Under the pieces are notes generated by a model. It ran no database searches, was not told where the DNA came from, and was given only the letters and a program-made list of their open reading frames with translations. From an uncultured Eubacteriales bacterium (GTDB taxonomy: Bacteria; Bacillota; Clostridia; Oscillospirales; CAG-272): a DNA stretch of 23,177 nucleotides. Positions 17,131-23,177 of this stretch are shown here, one piece after another (position 1 is the first letter of the stretch; each line of letters begins with the position of its first letter). The DNA is taken from contig CAKSUH010000004.1 of assembly GCA_934500855.1 (NCBI GenBank), forward strand, positions 1-23,177, read 5' to 3'. Made by a program: the position numbers and the translations under genes.

Positions 17131-17150
17131 CATACGGGTACTTTTTCTTC

Positions 17151-17179
17151 ATTATAACACAAATAATTACTAAAGTCAA
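17151..17179 (-). promoter_or_regulatory. Promoter of the membrane regulator-lipoprotein operon
   Basis: TTGACT (17179-17174), 17 bases, TATAAT (17156-17151), with TGT before the -10 giving an extended element. The predicted transcript start near 17144 leaves a leader of about 127 nt before the regulator ATG. Confidence 0.85.
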
Positions 17180-17196
17180 TAGCAAAGAAAAAATTT

Positions 17197-17205
17197 TGAT
17201 ATAAT
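17197..17205 (+). promoter_or_regulatory. Extended -10 promoter of the small XRE gene
   Basis: TGATATAAT (17197-17205) is an extended -10 element, with the GGGGAGGAGG ribosome site starting about a dozen bases later. The -35 position has no clear hexamer. The minus-strand -35 box (17174-17179) lies just upstream, so RNA polymerase or a repressor at one promoter would affect the other. Confidence 0.65.
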
Positions 17206-17233
17206 GATACCGTTTGGGGAGGAGGAACGCAAA

Positions 17234-17443
17234 ATGGACTATGTGGCACGGATTCGCAATCTGCGGGAGGACCATGACAGAACACAACAGGAAGTTGCGT
17301 CCTATCTCGGCACCTCTCAAACCATGTATTCCCGATACGAACGCGGGGAAAACGAACTGCCGATCCGACATCTTCTGGCACTCTGCCGATACTACAATGT
17401 CAGCGCGGATTACATCCTCGGTCTTACCGACAAACCGATTTAG
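17234..17443 (+). CDS. Small XRE-family transcriptional regulator
   Basis: A 69-residue protein made almost entirely of one Cro/CI helix-turn-helix: IRNLREDHDRTQQEVASYLG, SQTMYSRYERGENELP and YYNVSADYILGLTD. It has no room for a separate sensor domain. The frame opens at 17204, but the ATG at 17234 follows GGAGGAGG by normal spacing and gives the usual family N-terminus. It is divergent to the membrane-bound XRE regulator with closely apposed promoters, which suggests cross- or auto-regulation. It is monocistronic, ending at its own terminator. Confidence 0.88.
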   Translation: MDYVARIRNLREDHDRTQQEVASYLGTSQTMYSRYERGENELPIRHLLALCRYYNVSADYILGLTDKPI

Positions 17444-17479
17444 AAAACGGTCGCGGAGCAAATCTCCCGACCGTTTTTT
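17444..17479 (+). terminator. Intrinsic terminator of the small XRE gene
   Basis: AAAACGGTCG (17444-17453) pairs with CGACCGTTTT (17468-17477), with an inner GGAG/CTCC stem and a short loop, followed by TT. It starts immediately after the stop codon. Confidence 0.88.
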
Positions 17480-17500
17480 CGCTTCAATTCCCGAAACCCA

Positions 17501-17529
17501 TTGCATTTTCCCGAAAAGAATGCTATAAT
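17501..17529 (+). promoter_or_regulatory. Promoter of the methyltransferase-fold gene
   Basis: TTGCAT (17501-17506), 17 bases, TATAAT (17524-17529), with TGC directly before the -10 giving an extended element. The ATG is 33 bases downstream, with AAAGGAA as ribosome site. Confidence 0.82.
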
Positions 17530-17561
17530 AAGCATAAGTCCGAATCTCGAAAGGAACCGAC

Positions 17562-18605
17562 ATGAAGCTGATTCTCTCCCCATCCGACGCGCTCCGCGTT
17601 GCACGCCTGAAACAGGTCACGCAGGAAAACGACCGCATCCTTCGCCTGTATGCAGATTATCTCAATCTGACCCCGCGCCTGCTTGACGCGCGAACGGTCC
17701 GCGACCTTGCCTCCGACTGCGGGATTCCCGCCGCCGACGCATTCCGCGCGCTTTTTTCCGCGTCCATCGGATTGGAGATTCCCGATAACCCCGACGATCG
17801 CCGTCTGGAGCGGGTATACATTCAGCCGGGCGTCCGCTGTCTTTCCCCTGCGCCGTACCGCAACGACGCATATGTAAAAACGGTGCGCTACGGAAATCTG
17901 TCGGTCGGCAAATGGCGGTTTACGCACGGGGAATACCACGCATTTGAGCCGTTCGTCTGCGGTCATCCGGTTCTGACCTCCGACTTCCGCGAGATCCCGC
18001 AGATCGGCTTTTTTGAAGAGCGCTTTTCCTTTCCGTCCGTCACCGAAAACGGTGTGGAATGGATGACCGTCACACCGAACGAAGCGGAAACCATGCGGGC
18101 GGTCATCGTCGAGGCACACGGGCAGGTTCTGACCTACGGCTTGGGACTCGGTTATTTTGCGTTTCACGCGTCGCAAAAGCCGGAGGTGCTGTCGGTGACG
18201 GTAATTGAGCGGGACCCCGATCTCATCGGACTGTTCCGCGATTGCATCCTGCCGCAATTCCCGAACCGTGACAAGATCACCGTTCTGAACGCCGACGCAT
18301 TTGCGTTCACCGAACAGAACATGAAACCCGGCGCGTTTGATTTTGCGTTCGTTGACATCTGGCATGATCAGTCCGACGGATTGCCGCTCTATCTGCGCAT
18401 GAAGCGGTTGGAAACGAACTTTCCCGAAACCGCGTTTCGCTACTGGATCGAGCCGACCCTGCTCTCCTCGCTCCGTCACATGGTCACGGATCGCATTTTT
18501 GACGAAACCGACGGCGCGGAAATTCGCACATTCGGCGAGATCGAAACCATGCTTGGCAACGACTGTCTGCGCGCGCTTGCCCCAAAGTTGCGAAGGATTA
18601 TGTAA
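17562..18605 (+). CDS. SAM-dependent methyltransferase-fold protein, function unknown
   Basis: A 347-residue soluble protein. The C-terminal half, from about 180, looks like a class I Rossmann methyltransferase or spermidine-synthase-like fold: Gly-rich loop TYGLGLGYFAFHA (191-203), an acidic strand end IERDPD (215-220), NADAFAF (243-249) and FVDIWHD (263-269). The N-terminal 170 residues are not recognised; they start with a helical region and contain repeated aromatic segments. The gene has its own consensus promoter and is separated from the XRE gene by a terminator, so it seems to be a single-gene unit. Substrate cannot be inferred; small-molecule or polyamine-type chemistry is possible. 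A weak hairpin without a U tract follows (18622-18639). Confidence 0.75.
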   Translation: MKLILSPSDALRVARLKQVTQENDRILRLYADYLNLTPRLLDARTVRDLASDCGIPAADAFRALFSASIGLEIPDNPDDRRLERVYIQPGVRCLSPAPYRNDAYVKTVRYGNLSVGKWRFTHGEYHAFEPFVCGHPVLTSDFREIPQIGFFEERFSFPSVTENGVEWMTVTPNEAETMRAVIVEAHGQVLTYGLGLGYFAFHASQKPEVLSVTVIERDPDLIGLFRDCILPQFPNRDKITVLNADAFAFTEQNMKPGAFDFAFVDIWHDQSDGLPLYLRMKRLETNFPETAFRYWIEPTLLSSLRHMVTDRIFDETDGAEIRTFGEIETMLGNDCLRALAPKLRRIM

Positions 18606-18651
18606 TTTTCGGGTTTTCCATCCGGTTTTATCAAATCGGCGCAAAAAGCCC

Positions 18652-18680
18652 TTGACTTTTGCCCTTTTATATGATATAAT
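18652..18680 (+). promoter_or_regulatory. Promoter of the tandem CNNM/CorC genes
   Basis: TTGACT (18652-18657), 17 bases, TATAAT (18675-18680) with TGA before it. A 15-base block around the -35 (CCCTTGACTTTTGCC) and TATAATGATAAA at the -10 are identical to the aromatic-operon promoter. Confidence 0.88.
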
Positions 18681-18718
18681 GATAAATATTCTTTATCGAA
18701 AAGGAGTTGGTTTTTCAA

Positions 18719-20107
18719 ATGGACACAGACGGGAACATATGGAGCCGGTTATTGACCGTCCCGCAAAAGGCGCTTTTTGCCGCCGCAGATTCACCTGCTG
18801 CGGAGAAAGGAATTGCGGGTCTGACTCTGTTGTTCATCCTGTTCGTCATCGGCGGCGGGTTCTTCGGCGGTGCCGAAAGCGCGTTCTCCGCGATGAACAA
18901 AATCCGTATCAAGGCAAAAGCGGATGACGGGAACAAACGCGCAAGAAGCGTGATGTACATCTCAAATAATTTTGACAGAGCGCTGACAACGCTTCTGATC
19001 GGAAACAACATCACCCACATTGCCGCCGCTTCCGTAGCAACCGTAATTGCCACCCGCCTGTTCGGTAATACCGACGCGGTTGCGCTCTGGTGTACGATCA
19101 TCTCTACAATGGTCGTGTTTCTGTTCAGCGAAATGATCCCGAAGAGCCTCGCCAACGACCGTTGCGATTCGCTCTCCATGCTCTTTTCGGCTCCCGTTCG
19201 CTTCCTGATGAAGATCCTCACCCCTCTGGTCACTTTCTTTACCATGATCTCGCGCGGCTTTACCAAATTGACCGAACGCTTCATGAAAAGCGAAAAGACG
19301 CCCTCCATCACCGAGGATGAACTCTATGACATCATCGACACCATCGAAAAAGAAGGCGTGATGAACGAGGAGCAGGGCGATCTGTTCAAATCGGCGCTCG
19401 ATTTCTCCGACACCCGCGCCCGCGATGTCATGACCATGCGGCAGGACATTATCGCAATCAACGCTTCTCTGCCAAACGCCGAAATTCTGGAGCAGATCAA
19501 GAACACAACGCACAGCCGCCTTCCCGTTTATGACGGCGACCTTGACCATATCATCGGAACGCTTCAGATCCGCAGTTTTATCCGCGCTTATCTGAAAAAT
19601 CCGAATGTCCGTCTGCGCGGACTGCTGATCCCCCCCTATTTCGTCAAGCCGGACGCGCTGATCGACGATCTGCTGACCGAAATGCGACAGCACAAGTTCT
19701 ATCTCGGCGTGGTACGCGATGAGGAACAGCGCACGGTCGGAATCATCACCATTGAGGACTTTCTCGAGGAACTGGTCGGAGAAATCTGGGACGAGGACGA
19801 TGTGGTCGACAATGATTTTGTCAAACTCGGCGGAAACCGTTTTCAGGTCAGCACGCATCTGATCTGCGGCGAAGTTTGCGAAAAAATGGGAGTTCCATGC
19901 CCCCACGGAATCAACCCGGCTCGCCCGGTTCTCTCTCTGCTGTTGGAAAAGCTCGACAGAATCCCGGAAGAGGACGACTGCATAACGGTCGGAAATCTGG
20001 AATTCACCGTTGAGGACGCGGAAAACGGAAAGGTCGACCATGTGATTATCCGCGTCATTCCCGAGGATGAACAGACCGCTTCTGCGGACGATGGACAGGA
20101 GGCATGA
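18719..20107 (+). CDS. CNNM/CorC (HlyC) family membrane protein, first copy
   Basis: A 462-residue protein of the family linked to magnesium or cobalt transport and formerly called hemolysin-like. After an unusual 30-residue N-terminal extension come the DUF21/CNNM transmembrane part (about 31-190; GGAESAFSAMNKIRIK, LIGNNITHIAAASVATVIAT, FLFSEMIPKSLA), a paired CBS regulatory module (about 233-355; RLPVYDGDLDHIIG, GIITIEDFLEELVGEIWDE) and a CorC/HlyC C-terminal domain (about 365-450). The usual MTPR at the start of the first CBS motif is MTMR. ATG at 18719 has AAGGAG 12 bases before it; a TTG at 18707 is too close to that site. A second family member follows two bases after its stop. Confidence 0.9.
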   Translation: MDTDGNIWSRLLTVPQKALFAAADSPAAEKGIAGLTLLFILFVIGGGFFGGAESAFSAMNKIRIKAKADDGNKRARSVMYISNNFDRALTTLLIGNNITHIAAASVATVIATRLFGNTDAVALWCTIISTMVVFLFSEMIPKSLANDRCDSLSMLFSAPVRFLMKILTPLVTFFTMISRGFTKLTERFMKSEKTPSITEDELYDIIDTIEKEGVMNEEQGDLFKSALDFSDTRARDVMTMRQDIIAINASLPNAEILEQIKNTTHSRLPVYDGDLDHIIGTLQIRSFIRAYLKNPNVRLRGLLIPPYFVKPDALIDDLLTEMRQHKFYLGVVRDEEQRTVGIITIEDFLEELVGEIWDEDDVVDNDFVKLGGNRFQVSTHLICGEVCEKMGVPCPHGINPARPVLSLLLEKLDRIPEEDDCITVGNLEFTVEDAENGKVDHVIIRVIPEDEQTASADDGQEA

Positions 20108-20109
20108 CC

Positions 20110-21420
20110 ATGGCAGGGTATATTCTTGTTATTTTTATTATGGTCCTGTTTTCCGCTTTCTTCTCTGCTTCCGAAATTTCCTTCAATGCGTCCAACAAGA
20201 TGCGCCTGAAGAAATCGGCCGAAGCGGGCAGCAAGACCGCCGCGCTGGCTTACAAAATCAGCGAAAACTTTACCTCCGCGCTCTCCGCGATTCTGATCGG
20301 CAACAACCTTGCCAACATCGCGGCGTCCACAGCGGCAACGGTCATTACCATGACCCTGCTTCTGCGGGTCGGAAATGCCGGATCGGACAGCGTTGCCTCC
20401 CTGATTGCAACGCTCATCATGACCTTTATCATTCTGATTTTCGGCGAGATCGTCCCGAAGATCATTGCAAAGAACAATGCCGACACCACGGTTCTTTGGT
20501 TTGCTTACCCCATTCGTATCCTGACCTACATCCTCTACCCGATCGTCTGGTTGGTCATGGGGCTTGTGAAGTTGCTTTCCAAAATCTGGGGCAAGGATAA
20601 AGACGAGGGTCCGACCGTGACCGAAGAGGAGCTTTCCTCCATCATTGATACGGTTGAGGAAGAAGGCGTGATTGACGAAGGACAGAGCGACCTGCTTCAG
20701 TCCACGCTGGAATTCCGCGACACAACGGTGGAAGAGATTATGACTCCCAGAATCGATATGCTTGCGTTTGACATCGGCGATACGCCCGAAGAGATTCGCA
20801 AAACGATTGAAAACTCCCATTTTTCACGGATTCCCGTATACGAGGATTCGGTGGACAACATGATCGGAATCCTGTATCTCAATCACTATTACCGTCAGGC
20901 AATCGACACCCCCGTCCTTTCAACCGAAGAAATCCGTTCGCTTCTGATGGAGCCGTGCTTCCTGCACAAAACCATGAAGCTCCCTGCGGCGCTGACCGTT
21001 CTGAGGGAAAGGAAAACGCACATCGCAATCATCGTTGATGAGTTCGGCGGCACGCTCGGAATCGTAACGATGGAGGATATTCTGGAAGAGTTGGTCGGCG
21101 ACATCTGGGATGAATCGGACGAAATCGTCCCCGAATTCGTCAAAACGGGCGAAAACACCTACGAAGTTTCGGGCGACATGAACATCGACGACTTCTTCTC
21201 CGAGATTGAATACGAGCCGCGCGACTTTGAATGCGAATACACCACGATGGGCGGTTGGGCAATTGAGAGACTGAACGCCGATCCGCATGTCGGAGACAGT
21301 TTTTCCGACGAGGATGAAACACACACCCTGCTTGTGGTCGTTTCGGAAATGGACGATATGCGGGTAACAAAGCTGACGATCCTCGTCAAACCGCGTGAAA
21401 CCGAGGAAGATGACGACTGA
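20110..21420 (+). CDS. CNNM/CorC (HlyC) family membrane protein, second copy
   Basis: A 436-residue paralogue of the preceding gene. It starts directly with a transmembrane helix (residues 3-20, FSAFFSASEISFNASNK), continues through LIGNNLANIAASTAATV and IFGEIVPKIIAKN of the CNNM domain, has canonical MTPRIDM (211-217) opening the CBS pair, then FGGTLGIVTMEDILEELVGDIWDE, and ends with a CorC/HlyC domain and an acidic tail. AGGAGG at 20097-20102 is seven bases from the ATG at 20110 but one base from the ATG at 20104, so 20110 is chosen. The two copies share order and domain layout but differ in sequence, suggesting an old duplication and possibly a heteromeric transporter. Confidence 0.92.
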   Translation: MAGYILVIFIMVLFSAFFSASEISFNASNKMRLKKSAEAGSKTAALAYKISENFTSALSAILIGNNLANIAASTAATVITMTLLLRVGNAGSDSVASLIATLIMTFIILIFGEIVPKIIAKNNADTTVLWFAYPIRILTYILYPIVWLVMGLVKLLSKIWGKDKDEGPTVTEEELSSIIDTVEEEGVIDEGQSDLLQSTLEFRDTTVEEIMTPRIDMLAFDIGDTPEEIRKTIENSHFSRIPVYEDSVDNMIGILYLNHYYRQAIDTPVLSTEEIRSLLMEPCFLHKTMKLPAALTVLRERKTHIAIIVDEFGGTLGIVTMEDILEELVGDIWDESDEIVPEFVKTGENTYEVSGDMNIDDFFSEIEYEPRDFECEYTTMGGWAIERLNADPHVGDSFSDEDETHTLLVVVSEMDDMRVTKLTILVKPRETEEDDD

Positions 21421-21466
21421 TCAACCGTGGCGGACCGCAGGGTCCGTTCAACGGTGTGTCCGCACC

Positions 21467-21512
21467 GAAAAAAGGGGCTACCGCAAATGCTGTAGCCCCC
21501 GTGTTTTTGTTT
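21467..21512. terminator. Bidirectional intrinsic terminator between the CNNM pair and the PHP-like gene
   Basis: GGGGCTAC (21474-21481) pairs with GTAGCCCC (21492-21499). On the plus side CGTGTTTTTG follows, and on the minus side six T residues follow. It ends only about a dozen bases before the next ATG, so it terminates the CNNM transcript or acts as an attenuator. Two small GC-rich hairpins (21431-21446, 21452-21467) lie between the stop codon and this stem. Confidence 0.9.
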
Positions 21513-21522
21513 GAGGTATCGT

Positions 21523-22275
21523 ATGAAACTGCTGACCGACTGGAATTGCCATCTTCTCCCGATGATGGGAGAATGGATCGCCTCACCGTGGGATGCGAGG
21601 GAAGCGATTCTTCGCCTGCACGCACGGACAGGAATCCGCCGCTTTTGCATGATGGCGGAATTTGACTGCCTTCGGGAATCCCTTCCCTGCTTCCTTTTGG
21701 AGCGCGACCGCGCCATGCGGGAGCTTTCGCGGGTTTTGCCGCAGGGAGTACGCATTCTGGCGGGCGGATACCTTCGGCTGCGCCCGGGCGTTTCGGAAAC
21801 GGCGGGACTGCTGAAACTTTGTCTGCCAAAACTCGATCTGTTACCCGTTATGCTTCCGTGGAACGGTATTCCGCAAGAGCTTGCACCGGAATGGAACCGT
21901 TTGCTTTACCGTCTCCCTGCCCGTCCGATGATTATGGAAGCCGATCACTTTGTAACCGCACTCCCGCAAGAGGACGCGGAACGGTTGCTCCGTCTGGAGA
22001 ATACGGTTTACCAGTTCAATTACCTTTCCCTGAAGGATCCGAACATCCGTCGCATTCTGCGCGGTCTGATCCGACGCAACGCAACCGTTCTGTTCGGGAC
22101 ATCCGTTAATTCTCCGGGAAAAGCGGGCTATTACGAATTCCGCGCCGCAACAGACTCAGCGGAAGCGGATTTCGGAAAATCCGCACTCGAAGCGCTTCTG
22201 ACAATGAAGCCGAACGAATCACCGAATACCGCAGGTATCAGATTTTCCCCTGCCCGTGAAGGGCGGAATACTTGA
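21523..22275 (+). CDS. Degenerate PHP/CpsB-like protein, probably non-catalytic
   Basis: A 250-residue soluble protein whose layout resembles the CpsB/CapC phosphoesterase (PHP) family, but with most metal-site residues missing. The N-terminus reads DWNCHLLP (6-13), where the family has DIHCHILP; the place of ATPHH reads MMAEFD (43-48); an AGGYLRL strand (80-86) matches the Gly-Gly-Glu strand; the place of the AHPER strand reads MIMEADHF (136-143); QFNYLSL (164-170) and FGTSVNSP (191-198) match the last strands, the latter replacing GSDAH. GAGG precedes the ATG at 21523, and a terminator sits just upstream with no visible promoter in between. Its 3' end overlaps spoIIID by 38 bases. Homology is by eye only; an unrelated TIM barrel is possible. 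Confidence 0.55.
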   Translation: MKLLTDWNCHLLPMMGEWIASPWDAREAILRLHARTGIRRFCMMAEFDCLRESLPCFLLERDRAMRELSRVLPQGVRILAGGYLRLRPGVSETAGLLKLCLPKLDLLPVMLPWNGIPQELAPEWNRLLYRLPARPMIMEADHFVTALPQEDAERLLRLENTVYQFNYLSLKDPNIRRILRGLIRRNATVLFGTSVNSPGKAGYYEFRAATDSAEADFGKSALEALLTMKPNESPNTAGIRFSPAREGRNT

Positions 22276-22513
22276 TGCGCGTCGCTTCCCCGCCGCGCAA
22301 ATGCCGTTCTTCCATGTTCCGCAACAGCACGCGGCGGACCTCTTCCCACAAAGGACGGTTCACAAACCGCAGGGTTTCGGTCACATCCTTATGTACTGTG
22401 CTTTTGCTGATTCCGAACACCGCCGCCGCTTGGCGGACCGTTGTTTTCTTCTCCGCAAGATACTCCCCCAGAACCACGCATCTGGCTCTGCCGCTCCATT
22501 CCGATACCGACAT
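22238..22513 (-). CDS. spoIIID: Sporulation transcriptional regulator SpoIIID
   Basis: SpoIIID is the small DNA-binding protein that reshapes the mother-cell programme after engulfment starts. The 91-residue product has the family helix-turn-helix TVRQAAAVFGISKSTVHKDV (25-44), followed by a basic helix and the highly conserved HLRGGEAT (71-78) near the C-terminus. The frame is open to 22549, but GAAGGAGG seven bases before the ATG at 22513 selects this start. Its tail is slightly longer than that of Bacillus subtilis. It is convergent with the PHP-like gene and overlaps it by 38 bases, and it is divergent from the TrmH-family gene. Its presence strongly suggests an endospore former. Confidence 0.93.
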   Translation of the reverse strand: MSVSEWSGRARCVVLGEYLAEKKTTVRQAAAVFGISKSTVHKDVTETLRFVNRPLWEEVRRVLLRNMEERHLRGGEATRIKYSALHGQGKI

Positions 22514-22547
22514 TGCGCATCCTCCTTCACCTGTCCTATGTAATTCC

Positions 22548-22575
22548 ATTCTATGAAGGCAAAAGAAGAAATAGA
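22548..22575 (-). promoter_or_regulatory. Possible sigma-E-like promoter of spoIIID
   Basis: The minus strand reads TCTATTT (22575-22569), 13 bases, then CATAGAAT (22555-22548), 35 bases before the spoIIID ATG. This is similar to the ATATT/CATACAAT pattern of the mother-cell sigma-E, which drives spoIIID in Bacillus. The match is partial, and no housekeeping promoter is visible for this gene. Confidence 0.35.
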
Positions 22576-22592
22576 AGAAAAGAGGACTCTTT

Positions 22593-23177
22593 ATGGAAAA
22601 AAATCAAACCGTTTCCGAAACGGAAGTTCTTCTTGAAGGCATGACCTCCGTTTCCGCACTTCTGAACACACCGCAAGAGATTAACGACCGTCGGATCCTG
22701 CGCGTGTTGGTTGACCGCACCAAGCGCCGTTCCAAGGCGGCGGAGATCGGATATCTGACCGCAAAATCACACGAGCGCGGCTTTCCTGTCGTCTTTGCAG
22801 ACCCCGAGGAGATTGACCGTCTGACCGCAGGTACTACGCACGGCGGAATTGCGGCAGTCTGCACGGATCGGACCATTCCGCCCCTGTGTGCCGAGCGGAT
22901 CAAGCCGAACGGCTTTTATGTTTATACCGAGGGCATGGAGGATCCTTACAACTTCGGAAATGCACTCCGCTCGCTTTATGCGGCAGGCGTTACCGGCGCG
23001 GTCCTGCCGCCGCGAAACTGGATGAACGCCGCGGGCGTGGTGGCAAAATCATCGGCAGGGACCTCGGAAAAACTGGAGCTGACGGTTGCCGACGCCGACA
23101 CGCTGGTACGGGAATTCCGCGCGGCGGGTTACCGTATCCTTTCGGCGGGCATCCGCGATTCGGTATCGGTATTTGAC
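22593..23177 (+). CDS. TrmH/SpoU-family RNA methyltransferase, partial
   Basis: The first 195 codons of a SPOUT-class RNA ribose or base methyltransferase, running off the right edge. An N-terminal substrate-binding-like domain (about 1-95; LEGMTSVSALLN, then THGGIAAVC) is followed by the start of the knotted SAM domain with EGMEDPYNFGNALRSLYAAG, VLPPRNWMN and SSAGTSEKLEL, which match motifs 1 and 2 of the family. The C-terminal motif 3 lies beyond the window. A GAGG about eight bases before the ATG at 22593 supports the start. It is divergent from spoIIID; its promoter would have to lie within or upstream of the 79-base gap, and no clear -10 was found. The exact RNA target is unknown. Confidence 0.88.
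   Translation, partial: MEKNQTVSETEVLLEGMTSVSALLNTPQEINDRRILRVLVDRTKRRSKAAEIGYLTAKSHERGFPVVFADPEEIDRLTAGTTHGGIAAVCTDRTIPPLCAERIKPNGFYVYTEGMEDPYNFGNALRSLYAAGVTGAVLPPRNWMNAAGVVAKSSAGTSEKLELTVADADTLVREFRAAGYRILSAGIRDSVSVFD

Noticed and set aside
17018..17638. Long N-terminal extension of the membrane regulator
   Set aside because: It crosses the promoter, the small divergent XRE gene and its terminator, and has no family resemblance; the HTH starts at 17017.
18622..18639. Hairpin after the methyltransferase-fold gene as a terminator
   Set aside because: The 7-bp stem contains a wobble pair and has no T tract on either side.
18707..18718. TTG start for the first CNNM gene
   Set aside because: It directly abuts AAGGAG with no spacing; the ATG at 18719 is more plausible.
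22165..22184. 8-bp hairpin with a tetraloop inside the PHP-like gene as the spoIIID terminator
   Set aside because: The stem is good but no T tract follows on the minus strand; kept only as a weak alternative.

Overview
The window reads as a piece of chromosome from a moderately GC-rich, endospore-forming member of the Clostridia. The best marker is a SpoIIID-type sporulation regulator at the right end. Gene content, AGGAGG-type ribosome binding sites and TTGACT/TATAAT promoters, many with an extended TGn -10, also fit a Firmicute. The species cannot be named from this sequence. No rRNA, tRNA, insertion sequence, CRISPR array or prophage was seen. Every stretch over about 300 bases is coding.

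Left third (1-6637, minus strand): one tightly packed aromatic amino acid operon. In transcription order it encodes a class I aminotransferase, PheA (chorismate mutase, prephenate dehydratase and ACT), AroB, AroC, an AroE-AroK fusion, AroQ and the first 180 codons of AroA. Four of the six junctions are ATGA overlaps and the other two gaps are 10-12 nt. This covers DAHP to phenylpyruvate, plus a plausible final transamination. DAHP synthase and TyrA are not in the window.

Middle left (6638-11170, plus strand): a divergent promoter region drives an MBL-fold hydrolase, gltX, glnS and a small two-helix membrane protein. The run ends at a strong bidirectional terminator shared with the convergent operon on its right.

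Middle right (11157-14353, minus strand): a deoxynucleoside salvage operon, deoC-deoB-cdd-nnrD, from an extended -10 promoter. Next to it on the same strand (14381-17179) is a two-gene operon: a membrane-anchored HTH/zinc-ribbon regulator followed by a surface lipoprotein with a Thr/Pro stalk and an InlB-like repeat. Its leader of about 127 nt contains two mutually exclusive hairpins and a possible small upstream ORF. A second, 69-residue XRE regulator is transcribed divergently from an adjacent promoter.

Right third (17234-23177): the small XRE gene with its terminator, a lone SAM-dependent methyltransferase-fold protein, two tandem CNNM/CorC-type membrane proteins, and a protein that looks like a degenerate PHP/CpsB phosphoesterase. 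That last gene overlaps spoIIID tail to tail. A TrmH/SpoU-family RNA methyltransferase runs off the right edge.

The least explained parts are the membrane regulator/lipoprotein locus with its structured leader, and the pseudo-PHP/spoIIID antisense arrangement. The rest is mostly conserved housekeeping metabolism with compact operon structure.
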